DNA of 64,000 nt from an uncultured Mycoplasma sp. Its GTDB lineage: Bacteria > Bacillota_I > Bacilli_A > RF39 > UBA660. Positions within the stretch are counted from its first letter, which is position 1. Every line of letters starts with the position of its first letter. A program made the position numbers and the translations under genes. Positions 34,701-42,783 of this stretch are shown piece after piece. The notes under the pieces were generated by a model that was not told the DNA's origin, did no database searches, and saw only the letters and a program-made list of their open reading frames with translations. The stretch is from contig CABUPU010000007.1 of NCBI GenBank assembly GCA_902493595.1, positions 1 to 64,000 on the forward strand. The letters are read 5' to 3'.

Positions 34701-36506
34701 ATGAAAAAATATTTTGATGTTGTTCGCTCTTATTTTAAAGGTAATAAAGAAAGGTGTTTGACACTTTTAGTAGTTCTTATATTAACACTTTTATCAAGTA
34801 TAACTTTAATAGCGTATTCTTTTTATCAAAATAAAAGTAAAAGATTAATTATATCTGGTGTTGCTAATATTAATTCATCAGATGTAGCTATTAAGATTTA
34901 TAGAGAAAACAAAAATGATTCTGGAACTGGAATGGGTACATATAGTTTATCTTATTATGTACCAAGTGCTAGTTCATATAGTTATAACTCATCAAAAACG
35001 AAATGTTCTACAGGTATAAGTATAACTAAATATGAAAATCAAAAGTTTTATGTAGATGCAACTAAAAAAGGTAAATGTTCAGTTTATTTTGATGCAATAG
35101 ATGGTTACATTGATGATTATGAAGTAAATTTATTTGTCCAAGAAGTGGTTGGTAATACTGATGATAAAAATTATAAACAAATGGGTATGCTCCCTTTATA
35201 TGAAAGTGGGTATTATTATACAGTAAATGCTAGTAAAACAAATTGTACAAATGGAGCTACAGTTACAATTGTTGGTAAAACTATACATGTACTTACTACT
35301 AAAAAAGCAGTTTGTAATGTTTATGCAGATAAAAATGCTGATACTGAATCACCTGTTATAACAAATATTTCAGTAGATTCAACTAGTGTATCATTTACTG
35401 CTACTGATAATATAGCATTATCTAAATATGGAGTGTCAGATAGCATAGAAATAGAACCAACTGAATATAGTGATATAACTGGAACAAATGAAACATTTAA
35501 TTTTGTTAAAAATGAAGAAGGAACCTTTTATATATGGGTAATAGATAGTGCAGGTAATATAGCTAAAAAAGATTTTACAATATCTTTAGGAACACCAATT
35601 ACAACATTATTTTCAAAATCAACACAAGATGTTTATGATGAAAATGGTTTAAGATATGAAGGAACAAATCCAAATAATTATATATGCTTAGATAATAAAA
35701 AAAGTGGTACTTGTTCTTCATCTTCATTATTATTTAGAATAATAGGATTATTTGAAGAAGAATATTCAACTAATGGAACAACTAGTGCAGGTAAAAAAAA
35801 TTTGTTAAAAATACTTGATACAAATAACTATGGAGGAACAAGTGGTAAATATTGGAGTGGGTCATCCTCAAATAAATCTAATAATTGGAGTAAATCAACA
35901 CTGAATACAGAACTTAATGGAACTTACTTAAGTACACTTCGTGCCACAAGTGGAGTAAATAGTAAGTTAAATGATGCAATAGTAAAAGCAAAATGGCATT
36001 TAGGAGGGGTAAATGCAACTACATCAAGTAATTATTATTATAAAAGAATAATAACAGAAAATTGGTATAAAGCCGAAAGAAGTCCGTATGCTACAAGTGG
36101 GACACTTCAAAATTTATATAGTGGTAATCCGGAATATGTATTTGCAAAAGTAGGACTAATGTATCCAAGTGATTATGGATATGCAACAGTAGGAGGTAGT
36201 ACAACTAGTAAGGAAAATTGTAGAGCAAAAGAATTATATAATTGGGATAGCTCATCATATAGTGATTGTAAAAATAATGATTGGGTATTTAAATCAGCAA
36301 CATTTATTGATAACTATGAATGGTTTATTTCCCCGAGGGCCTCGGATTCGAATTTTGCTTCTTGTTTGAGTTCGAATGGCTATGTTAACGCTATTAATGT
36401 CGGCAATATGCAGCTTGTGGTCCGACCGACATTTTATCTAGATTCTAGTATTCTAAAAATTGTGGGAGGTTTGGGTACTAAGGATAACGCATATAGAATT
36501 GGATAA
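34701..36506 (+). CDS. Large anchored surface protein with hypervariable-type C-terminus
   Basis: 601 residues: an N-terminal signal anchor (about 20-42), two related modules of about 65 residues each closing with GKCSVYFDA/AVCNVYADK, and an Ig-like domain (ADTESPVITNISVDSTSVSF on). A C-terminal domain of about 280 residues follows and ends NYEWFISPRASDSNFASCLS, then a variable-looking stretch and VVRPTFYLD. Family members in gut Bacillota vary at Asn-derived positions in this last part. Bases 36330-36428 are about 48% G+C with TCC/CCG/GCC/TCG codons, against AT-rich codons before. GAGG at 34691-34694 selects the ATG at 34701. Confidence 0.75.
   Translation: MKKYFDVVRSYFKGNKERCLTLLVVLILTLLSSITLIAYSFYQNKSKRLIISGVANINSSDVAIKIYRENKNDSGTGMGTYSLSYYVPSASSYSYNSSKTKCSTGISITKYENQKFYVDATKKGKCSVYFDAIDGYIDDYEVNLFVQEVVGNTDDKNYKQMGMLPLYESGYYYTVNASKTNCTNGATVTIVGKTIHVLTTKKAVCNVYADKNADTESPVITNISVDSTSVSFTATDNIALSKYGVSDSIEIEPTEYSDITGTNETFNFVKNEEGTFYIWVIDSAGNIAKKDFTISLGTPITTLFSKSTQDVYDENGLRYEGTNPNNYICLDNKKSGTCSSSSLLFRIIGLFEEEYSTNGTTSAGKKNLLKILDTNNYGGTSGKYWSGSSSNKSNNWSKSTLNTELNGTYLSTLRATSGVNSKLNDAIVKAKWHLGGVNATTSSNYYYKRIITENWYKAERSPYATSGTLQNLYSGNPEYVFAKVGLMYPSDYGYATVGGSTTSKENCRAKELYNWDSSSYSDCKNNDWVFKSATFIDNYEWFISPRASDSNFASCLSSNGYVNAINVGNMQLVVRPTFYLDSSILKIVGGLGTKDNAYRIG
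36330..36428 (+). other. Candidate variable repeat (DGR-type or cassette-type)
   Basis: 33 codons between FI and ACA-TTT, 48 of 99 bases G or C by my count. Residues at positions that are Asn in relatives are here Phe, Ser, Cys, Tyr, Ala, Ile and Gly, encoded TTT, TCT, TGT, TAT, GCT, ATT and GGC. These are the outcomes of changing the adenines of AAY codons. A GC-rich GTGGTCCGACCGAC closes it. No template repeat or reverse transcriptase lies in the window. Confidence 0.5.
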
Positions 36507-36561
36507 AGGGATGATCTTTTGCACGACCAGCGAGGAGGCTACCATCCTCCCCACGGGCGCC
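36507..36561 (+). other. GC-rich tail downstream of the variable region
   Basis: About 64% G+C (35 of 55) in a genome near a quarter. It holds GGAGG (36534-36538) and CCTCC (36546-36550), a 5-bp stem with a 7-base loop, and ends ACGGGCGCC. It continues the composition of the variable region beyond the stop codon, as if both came in with one template. Confidence 0.5.
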
Positions 36562-36603
36562 AAAATTAATAATTTAACAATAAAATTAGAAAGGATGTTT
36601 TAA

Positions 36604-36792
36604 ATGAATGATAAAAAAATATTAGTAATAAGAAAAAATAAAGGTAAATTTTGTACTGTATATGGTGATGATGCAAATATTATATCTTCATTATTTGACT
36701 ATAAAATACTTAATAATAATAAAGTAGGTTTTCCTGAAAGTGTATTAAATAAAATAATTAATACTTTAGAGGATAAAAAATATCATATATAG
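36604..36792 (+). CDS. Small protein of unknown function
   Basis: 62 residues behind AGAAAGGATGTTTTAA. Two short strands (KILVIRKNKGKFCTVYGDDA) and a C-terminal helix (PESVLNKIINTLEDKKY) suggest a small alpha/beta fold. I do not recognise it. It follows the surface-protein gene. Confidence 0.5.
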   Translation: MNDKKILVIRKNKGKFCTVYGDDANIISSLFDYKILNNNKVGFPESVLNKIINTLEDKKYHI

Positions 36793-36842
36793 TTATTAAT
36801 ATAATAAAATCATTCATTTAAATATACATATTTTAAAAGAGA

Positions 36843-36869
36843 AAGCACTTGATTTATAGTGTTTTTTTT
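36843..36869 (+). terminator. Terminator before rpsB
   Basis: AAGCACT (36843-36849) pairs with AGTGTTT (36858-36864, one G-U), followed by a run of Ts. Confidence 0.75.
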
Positions 36870-36900
36870 GATAATATATTCTTGGCTTTAAAAGCAAATA

Positions 36901-36945
36901 AACATTAATGTGGACTAATGTTTCGAGTGCCCGAAGAGGGTGAAA
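36901..36945 (+). promoter_or_regulatory. Candidate structured leader of rpsB
   Basis: AACATTA (36901-36907) pairs with TAATGTT (36916-36922). A second stem joins TTTC (36921-36924) to GAAA (36942-36945) around CCC/GGG (36930-36932, 36938-36940). The two stems share two bases, so they compete. It may be a ribosomal-protein autoregulation leader; I know no Rfam match. Confidence 0.45.
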
Positions 36946-36991
36946 TGTTAGAAAGAAGCATTAAGGTGTAATAACGAAGGAGGGATATTTT

Positions 36992-37942
36992 ATGGCCGTT
37001 GTTTCTATGAGTTATTTATTAGAAGCAGGAGTTCATTTTGGACATCAAACTAAAAGATGGAATCCTAAAATGAAAGAGTACATTTTTAATTCAAGAGATG
37101 ATATTTATATTATTGATCTTGAAAAAACACAAAAATTACTAGAGGAGGCTTACAATGAAATTAAGACTATTGCTAGTAATGGAGGAAAGTTCTTATTTGT
37201 AGGAACTAAAAAACAATCAGGAGAAGTTGCTGTAGAAGAAGCACTTAGAAGTGGTTCATACTATGTAACTGAAAGATGGCTTGGAGGAACTTTAACTAAC
37301 TTTAGAACTATTAGAAAAAGAGTTAAAAGACTTGAAGACATTGAAAAAATGGAAAGTGATGGAACATTTGATGCACTACCTAAAAAAGAAGTTATTAAAA
37401 TTAAGAAAGAATATGACAAATTAAATACACTTCTTTGTGGTATTAGAGAAATGACTAAACTTCCACAAGCATTAATCATTGTAGATCCAAGAAAAGAATA
37501 CAATGCAATTAAAGAAGCTAGAAAACTTCATATTCCAGTATTTGGTGTAGTTGACACTAATGGAGATCCAGATTTAGTTGACTATGTTATTCCAGGAAAT
37601 GATGATGCTGTAAGAAGTATTAAAGTTTTACTTGGAGTACTTACTAATGCTATTTGTGAAGCAAATAATTTAGAAATAGTTGATTATGTAACAGAAGAAG
37701 ATAAAAATAAGAAAAATGCTTCAATGGAAGAATTAATTAAAGATGAAGTTATTGATGAAAAAATTAAAGAAGGTAAAGAAAATGATGTTTATCTAATTAA
37801 TGATATCGTTGAGGACGAAAAAGATAAAAGTGATGATTTAAGTTCTAAAACATTATCTGAACTAAAAGCACTTGCTAAAGAAAAAGGTGTTAAAGGTTAT
37901 TCTTCAATGAAAAAAGAAGAATTAATAAATGCTTTAAACTAA
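36992..37942 (+). CDS. rpsB: 30S ribosomal protein S2 with C-terminal Rho-N/SAP-like extension
   Basis: 316 residues. Residues 1-230 are S2 (MSYLLEAGVHFGHQTKRWNPKMK, then FVGTKKQSGEVAVEEA and NGDPDLVDYVIPGNDDAVRSI). An acidic/basic linker follows, then a 35-residue module, LSELKALAKEKGVKGYSSMK and on, at the C-terminus. S2 is normally about 230-260 residues. The same module ends L20 at 44231-44797. GGAGGG precedes the ATG; tsf follows 10 bases on. Confidence 0.95.
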   Translation: MAVVSMSYLLEAGVHFGHQTKRWNPKMKEYIFNSRDDIYIIDLEKTQKLLEEAYNEIKTIASNGGKFLFVGTKKQSGEVAVEEALRSGSYYVTERWLGGTLTNFRTIRKRVKRLEDIEKMESDGTFDALPKKEVIKIKKEYDKLNTLLCGIREMTKLPQALIIVDPRKEYNAIKEARKLHIPVFGVVDTNGDPDLVDYVIPGNDDAVRSIKVLLGVLTNAICEANNLEIVDYVTEEDKNKKNASMEELIKDEVIDEKIKEGKENDVYLINDIVEDEKDKSDDLSSKTLSELKALAKEKGVKGYSSMKKEELINALN

Positions 37943-37952
37943 GGAGGATATA

Positions 37953-38825
37953 ATGGAAATTACTGCTAGTTTAGTAAAAGAATTAAGAGAAATTACTGGT
38001 GCAGGAATGATGGATTGCAAAAAAGCTCTATCTGAATGCGATGGTGATAAAGATAAAGCAATAAATTACTTAAGAGAAAAAGGAATTAGTAAATCTGCTA
38101 AAAAAGAAGGTAGAATTGCTGCTGAAGGATTATCAAATATTTATGTTAATGGTAATAATGCTGTTATTATTGAAGTAAATAGTGAAACTGACTTCGTAAG
38201 TAATAATACTGAATTTAAAGAATTTGTTGATGCTTTAGGAAAAACTATTCTTGAAGGTAATGCAAATACTTTAGAGGAAGCTAAAAATTTACCTTATGCT
38301 GGTGAAACGATAAATGATTTAATAGTTGCTAAAACAGCTAAAATTGGTGAAAAACTTTCTTTAAGAAGATTTGAAAAAATTACTAAAACTGATGATGAAC
38401 ATTTTGGTGCATACATTCATATGGGTGGTAGAATTTCAGTTCTTACTGTAGTTAAAGGAGCAAGTGAAGAAGTTGCAAAAGAAGTTGCAATGCAAGCTGC
38501 TGCTATGAAACCACTTTATGTATTTACTGAACAGGTTCCTGCTGATGTTTTAGATGCAGAAAGAGAAGTACAAAGAAACATTGCTATTAATGAAGGAAAA
38601 CCTGCTGAAATAGCTGAAAAAATGGTTGAAGGAAGAATTAAAAAATATTACAAAGAAATTTGTCTTGCTGAACAACCTTTCATCAAAAATGGTGACATAT
38701 CTGTAAAAGATTATGTTAAAAATAATGGTGGAGAAATCGTTTCTATGGTGCGTTATGAAGTAGGCGAAGGTCTTGAAAAAAGAAATGATAACTTTGCTGA
38801 AGAAGTAATGAACCAAATAAAATAA
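37953..38825 (+). CDS. tsf: Elongation factor Ts
   Basis: 290 residues: N-terminal UBA-like domain with LRERTGAGMMDCKKAL-type sequence (LREITGAGMMDCKKALSECD), the core with EVNSETDFVSNNTEF, and a C-terminal FIKNGDISVKDYV. It recycles EF-Tu by exchanging GDP. AAGGAGG precedes the ATG. It is the second gene of the rpsB-tsf operon. Confidence 0.97.
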   Translation: MEITASLVKELREITGAGMMDCKKALSECDGDKDKAINYLREKGISKSAKKEGRIAAEGLSNIYVNGNNAVIIEVNSETDFVSNNTEFKEFVDALGKTILEGNANTLEEAKNLPYAGETINDLIVAKTAKIGEKLSLRRFEKITKTDDEHFGAYIHMGGRISVLTVVKGASEEVAKEVAMQAAAMKPLYVFTEQVPADVLDAEREVQRNIAINEGKPAEIAEKMVEGRIKKYYKEICLAEQPFIKNGDISVKDYVKNNGGEIVSMVRYEVGEGLEKRNDNFAEEVMNQIK

Positions 38826-38828
38826 AAA

Positions 38829-38853
38829 AAACTCGCTTAAGTGCGGGTTTTAG
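38829..38853 (+). terminator. Terminator after tsf
   Basis: AAACTCGC (38829-38836) pairs with GCGGGTTT (38843-38850, one G-U), followed by T-rich sequence. Confidence 0.85.
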
Positions 38854-39217
38854 TTTGCGTATTTTTACCTAAAATACCTCCGATAACTGATGATGATAAA
38901 AGTATTAAGTAGTAAAGTAGTGTAGTAAGACAAATTTGTTTAATAAATAAGATAAGAGTAATAATAAAAAGTGTTAAGATAAGCATTAGTCCGTTAATAA
39001 GGCCACATATAATGCCTTTTTTATTAGTGTGTTTTCCTTTTATGAATGATATAGTAAAAAATAATGAAATATTTATAATAAAGGAAATTAAACTTGTAAT
39101 GTATGAAGAAACTCCAATAAGATTAAATAAGCCTAAAATAAATGAAATAAATAACTCAATAAGTATAAATAATCCAATATATTTACCGTAAACTAATATT
39201 TTTTTTATAATAATCAC
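38837..39217 (-). CDS. Small membrane protein, TIGR04086/YrzE-like
   Basis: 126 residues with four membrane segments and a C-terminal GGILGKN, as in the TIGR04086 (YrzE) family; the function is unknown. The GTG start at 39217 lies within an AGGTGATT sequence and has no separate ribosome site, so the start is unsure. It is divergent from the DUF421 gene and converges on tsf. Confidence 0.65.
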   Translation of the reverse strand: MIIIKKILVYGKYIGLFILIELFISFILGLFNLIGVSSYITSLISFIINISLFFTISFIKGKHTNKKGIICGLINGLMLILTLFIITLILFIKQICLTTLLYYLILLSSSVIGGILGKNTQTKTRT

Positions 39218-39280
39218 CTAATAAATAGTATGATATGTTTAAAATTATATTACTTTAAACATAATAATAATGGTGATAAA

Positions 39281-39922
39281 ATGGTTTTATTTAAGGTAGT
39301 TATTCGTACATTGTTCTTTTATTTTTTCATAACAATATCATATAGGTTAATGGGAAAAAGAGAAGTAGGACAGCTTGGTGTAATTGATTTAATCGTGTCT
39401 ATCTTAATTGCAGAACTTGTCGCAATATCAATTGAAAATCATTCTGATCCTATGTATTTAACAATAATTCCTATTGCTCTTTTGGTGGTACTTGAAATAG
39501 CTTTAGCTTATATTTCAATTAAATGTAGACATTTAAGACTTATACTTGATGGTAAACCATCACTTATTATTTCACAAGGAAAAATAAATTATCATGAGAT
39601 GATTAAACAAAGATATACACTTGATGATTTACTTTTATCCTTAAGACAAAAAGAAATTAGAAATATATCTGATGTTGAGTTCGCTTTCTTAGAACCTAAT
39701 GGACAACTTTCAATATTTAAATATAAACCGCTTAAAATGAAAGGTAATTACCCAATGCCAATCATTATAGATGGAAGTATTGATAAAGATACTTTAAAAA
39801 ATATTAAGAAAAGTGAGTTTTGGATTAAAAATGCTTTAGAAAACGAAAATATTTTATTAAGTGAAATATTTTATGCTTTTTATAAAAACAAAAAACTTTA
39901 TATCATAAAAAAAGGTAGTTAA
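39281..39922 (+). CDS. DUF421 (YetF-family) membrane protein
   Basis: 213 residues: three membrane segments, then a cytosolic region with LILDGKPSLIISQGKINYHEM and LDDLLLSLRQKEIRNISDVE, the DUF421 hallmarks, and a closing PMPIIIDG. B. subtilis members affect spores or germination, but the biochemical role is unclear. GGTGAT at 39272-39277 selects the ATG at 39281 over one at 39230. Confidence 0.9.
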   Translation: MVLFKVVIRTLFFYFFITISYRLMGKREVGQLGVIDLIVSILIAELVAISIENHSDPMYLTIIPIALLVVLEIALAYISIKCRHLRLILDGKPSLIISQGKINYHEMIKQRYTLDDLLLSLRQKEIRNISDVEFAFLEPNGQLSIFKYKPLKMKGNYPMPIIIDGSIDKDTLKNIKKSEFWIKNALENENILLSEIFYAFYKNKKLYIIKKGS

Positions 39923-40161
39923 TCTACCATTTCAAAACGATATTCTTGTTCAGCACTTGGATATTTTTCTTTATCTACCTTGGAAATAAAGTTATCATAA
40001 GGCCTTACCCATATTTTACCATCGTGGTTTGACTTGTAAATTACTACTTTTATTGGATTACCATTATCATCTGTTTTCTCGCTATCATTACCAATGAATA
40101 GTACTTTGTAAACATTTCCTTTAAAATGTCTGTATGTTTTGTTTTCCTCAATTTCTCTCAT
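39919..40161 (-). CDS. DUF1653 protein
   Basis: 80 residues with the DUF1653 pattern: YRHFKGNVYKVLFIGNDSE then VVIYKSNHDGKIWVRPYDNF. The family is a small SH3-like beta domain of unknown role. GGTGATAAAAAT precedes the ATG at 40161. The 3' end overlaps the tail of the converging DUF421 gene by 4 bases. Confidence 0.85.
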   Translation of the reverse strand: MREIEENKTYRHFKGNVYKVLFIGNDSEKTDDNGNPIKVVIYKSNHDGKIWVRPYDNFISKVDKEKYPSAEQEYRFEMVD

Positions 40162-40188
40162 ATTTTTATCACCTAATAAACATTATAC

Positions 40189-40219
40189 AATTTTTGCTTT
40201 AAAATATCTAGATTTTATT
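40189..40219. repeat. 31-bp direct repeat, copy 1
   Basis: Identical to 40779-40809, with core TTTTTGCTTTAAAATATC; it brackets the gene at 40298-40720. Confidence 0.88.
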
Positions 40220-40245
40220 GTACTATTAAAAACAAAATTCGTAAT

Positions 40246-40274
40246 TTGACGTACAAGAAAGGATATGTTATAAT
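40246..40274 (+). promoter_or_regulatory. Sigma-A promoter of the 40298 gene
   Basis: TTGACG (40246-40251), 17-base spacer, TATAAT (40269-40274) with an extended TGn. Confidence 0.8.
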
Positions 40275-40297
40275 CTTTTTGACATGGAGGGATAATG

Positions 40298-40720
40298 ATG
40301 GATAATACTATTACTTATAGTACTGACGTTTACAAGTTTGAAAATGAGTGTTTAAAATTTTTGAATTATGTTAAAAAGTATGCAAATGATGAAAATTTTT
40401 ATGTTTTATATATATTTAGGGATAAAAATATTATAATTTATGGCAAGTATGATCATGGCACAAAAGATGATAAACACGAAATTACACTAATTAGTAATGA
40501 TGATTTAAAAAAAATGTATGAAATTTTAAAGCGTGAGTTTGAATCTGATTTTATTGAAAGTTATATGCATACATTTAGTCAGGGATATTCATTAATGGCT
40601 AGAATTGGCGATAGCACCGCAATATGTATAGATAGTAACGTTGAAAGTGATCGTAATTGGTTTTATGATGTTCATAATATGATTAATGATAATAATAGAA
40701 ATCTAAATCAAAGAGGCTAA
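40298..40720 (+). CDS. Protein of unknown function between 31-bp repeats
   Basis: 140 residues, soluble, mixed alpha/beta, with FYVLYIFRDKNIIIYGKYDHG and a late YSLMARIGDSTAICIDSN. No family recognised. GGAGGG at 40287-40292 favours the ATG at 40298 over 40295. It has its own near-consensus promoter and a terminator over its stop, making it a self-contained unit set between two identical 31-bp sequences. Confidence 0.6.
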   Translation: MDNTITYSTDVYKFENECLKFLNYVKKYANDENFYVLYIFRDKNIIIYGKYDHGTKDDKHEITLISNDDLKKMYEILKREFESDFIESYMHTFSQGYSLMARIGDSTAICIDSNVESDRNWFYDVHNMINDNNRNLNQRG

Positions 40721-40740
40721 AAAATCTTTGATTTTATTTT
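40706..40740 (+). terminator. Terminator after the 40298 gene
   Basis: AATCAAAGA (40706-40714) pairs perfectly with TCTTTGATT (40725-40733), followed by T-rich sequence; it overlaps the stop. Confidence 0.8.
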
Positions 40741-40778
40741 GCAAAATTATTTAATTATATTTTATCAATGACAATGAA

Positions 40779-40809
40779 AATTTTTGCTTTAAAATATCTA
40801 GATTTTATT
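40779..40809. repeat. 31-bp direct repeat, copy 2
   Basis: Identical to 40189-40219; here it runs straight into a TATAAT (40811-40816) serving the PfkB gene, so this is probably the resident copy. Confidence 0.88.
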
Positions 40810-40839
40810 ATATAATTATATAGAAGGTAGGTTGATTAT

Positions 40840-41802
40840 ATGAAAGTATTATGTGTAGGACAGTCTACATTTGATGTAACTACGAAAGTAGATAAGTTTC
40901 CTGAAGAAGGTTCAGTAACTAATTTTAATGAGGTTTATGAATGTGGTGGCGGATCCGCTGCAAATGCTGCTTTTATATTAGGTAAATATAAAGTCGATTC
41001 TTATTTAGGTTCAATGGTAGGTGATGATACTTTTGGTAACACTATTCGTAAAGAACTTGAAAAAGTAGGTGTGCATACTGAGTATATGGAAATTGCTTAT
41101 GAAAAAAGGACTGCACTTTCTTATATTTTATTAAATGAAAAAGAAAAGAAAAGAACAATTTTAAATGTTAATAAAGAGAAATTAGTTATGAAGAAAACTG
41201 AATTTCCGATGGATCCAGATCTTGTTTTAGTGGATTCATTTGACTATGGAGCATCACTTTCTGCATTTAATAAATACGCAAATAAAATAACTATTATTGA
41301 TGCAAAAATTGCAAATTCTGAAACGATAGAACTTTGTAAATATGCAAAATTTATTATTGCAAGTAAAGATTTTGCTTCATATGTATCAGGTGTAAAAATA
41401 GATTTTAATAATCCAAACTCTTTAGTAAATTGCTATTCAGCATTATTAAATAAATTTCCAAATAGAAATATTATTGTAACTTTGGCAGATAAAGGAGCAA
41501 TGTATTTAATGGATAATCAAATAAAAGTTATGCCTGGTCTTAAAGTAAATGAAGTAGATGCTACAGGTGCAAAAGATATTTTCTGTGGAAGTTTTGCTTA
41601 TGCTATTTTGAAAGGCTATGACATTGAAAAGACTGTAACATTTGCTAATATTGCCTCAGGTCTTTCAGTAGTTAAAATAGGCGGAAGAACCTCTATTCCT
41701 GAATATGATGAAATTATGAAATATTTCTTACAAAAATATCCGGATGAAGGAACTATTCAAAAAGAAACTCCGCCAGTTATAGCAACTGAAGCTGGAATGT
41801 AA
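40840..41802 (+). CDS. PfkB-family carbohydrate kinase with altered GAGD motif
   Basis: 320 residues: an N-terminal CGGGSAANAAFILGK substrate region and GSMVGDDTFG, and the C-terminal PfkB signature, which reads VDATGAKDIFCGSFAYA near residue 242. The usual G-A-G-D is G-A-K-D: the catalytic Asp is kept but a Lys replaces the anion-hole Gly. Substrate unknown (sugar or nucleoside kinases share this fold). AGAAGGTAGG precedes the ATG. The stop overlaps the next start (TAATG). Confidence 0.82.
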   Translation: MKVLCVGQSTFDVTTKVDKFPEEGSVTNFNEVYECGGGSAANAAFILGKYKVDSYLGSMVGDDTFGNTIRKELEKVGVHTEYMEIAYEKRTALSYILLNEKEKKRTILNVNKEKLVMKKTEFPMDPDLVLVDSFDYGASLSAFNKYANKITIIDAKIANSETIELCKYAKFIIASKDFASYVSGVKIDFNNPNSLVNCYSALLNKFPNRNIIVTLADKGAMYLMDNQIKVMPGLKVNEVDATGAKDIFCGSFAYAILKGYDIEKTVTFANIASGLSVVKIGGRTSIPEYDEIMKYFLQKYPDEGTIQKETPPVIATEAGM

Positions 41803-42059
41803 TGATTATTACTAGTAAAACTCCTCATCTTGATTTACATGGAGAAATAGAAAGTATGGTGGAGGTACTTGTAAATGATTTTATTAATGAAAATATATTA
41901 TTACATAATGAAGTAGTGGTTATAATTCATGGTAAAAGTACAAACATTTTAACTAAAGAAGTTCATAGAGTTTTAAATGATAATAAACGAATAAAAAAAT
42001 ATTATTTAGATAACTGGAATTTAGGACAAACAATCGTAGAGCTTAAAGATAATCTTTAG
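41802..42059 (+). CDS. Small Smr-domain protein
   Basis: 85 residues, a stand-alone Smr domain: LDLHG near residue 11, VVIIHGKSTNILTKEVHRVL, and a final NLGQTIVEL. Smr domains nick nucleic acids or act on stalled ribosomes; the known active forms carry LDLHG and HGxG. Here the second motif is HGKS, which may weaken activity. It is coupled to the PfkB gene. Confidence 0.8.
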   Translation: MIITSKTPHLDLHGEIESMVEVLVNDFINENILLHNEVVVIIHGKSTNILTKEVHRVLNDNKRIKKYYLDNWNLGQTIVELKDNL

Positions 42060-42067
42060 GCTTTTAA
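42041..42067 (+). terminator. Terminator after Smr gene
   Basis: GCTTAAAGA (42041-42049) pairs with TCTTTAGGC (42053-42061, one G-U), followed by TTTT. Confidence 0.8.
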
Positions 42068-42068
42068 T

Positions 42069-42097
42069 TTGACAAAACATATTTAAATAAGTATAAT
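42069..42097 (+). promoter_or_regulatory. Consensus sigma-A promoter of the 42120 gene
   Basis: TTGACA (42069-42074), 17-base spacer, TATAAT (42092-42097): a perfect consensus. Confidence 0.88.
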
Positions 42098-42119
42098 AAT
42101 GTTGTTTTAAGGGGGAAAT

Positions 42120-42782
42120 ATGACAGATTATTTAAGAGAGTATAAGGGTTATTGTTTAACTTGTAAAAATTATGATTTAGAACGAAAAAGTGATGCCACT
42201 ACAAGAGGATTTCGCTGCACTTATCACGGAAGACCAATGGCTATGGATGAAAAATGTCCTCATTATTCAAAAGATATTGTAAGAAGTAATTCATTTATTG
42301 AGTCTCAAGTAAGGTGGATGAATAGACATGGTTATGAACCACGAAGAGATAAAGATACATTTTGTTATATTACTACAATATGCTGTGATATATTAGGACT
42401 AAGTGATAATCATAAATATTTAGAAAGTCTTCGTAAATTAAGAAGTTATTTAATAACATTTGATTTTGGTAAAAAAGTGCTACTTGATTATGATGTTTAT
42501 GGTGTTTTAGTTAGTAAAAAAATATATGAAGATTATTGTAAGGATAATAATAAAACTTTAGAAATGATAAATAATATAATAGTTCCATCATTTTTAGAAC
42601 CACTTTGTGTTTTAATAGATAATAATGATTTGGATAATGCAGTAAATCTATATATAAAAATGACATTTGCATTATTAAAAAAATATAAAATAAAATATTT
42701 ACCAATAAATGAAAGCAATATAGATGTAAATAATTTAGGTCATGGTTATAGTAGAGAAAGAAAGTATTTTGTAGGTAAGTAA
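42120..42782 (+). CDS. Cysteine-rich protein of unknown function
   Basis: 220 residues. The N-terminus has CLTC, then FRCTYHG and KCPHYS (residues 12-50), a likely zinc site. A central FCYITTICCDILGLSDNHKY motif is of the CYxTTxxC type seen in uncharacterised bacterial proteins, followed by a helical C-terminus. No function known. GGGGG lies just before the ATG. The stop is 1 base before the phosphatase start. The perfect-consensus promoter suggests high expression. Confidence 0.65.
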   Translation: MTDYLREYKGYCLTCKNYDLERKSDATTRGFRCTYHGRPMAMDEKCPHYSKDIVRSNSFIESQVRWMNRHGYEPRRDKDTFCYITTICCDILGLSDNHKYLESLRKLRSYLITFDFGKKVLLDYDVYGVLVSKKIYEDYCKDNNKTLEMINNIIVPSFLEPLCVLIDNNDLDNAVNLYIKMTFALLKKYKIKYLPINESNIDVNNLGHGYSRERKYFVGK

Positions 42783-42783
42783 T

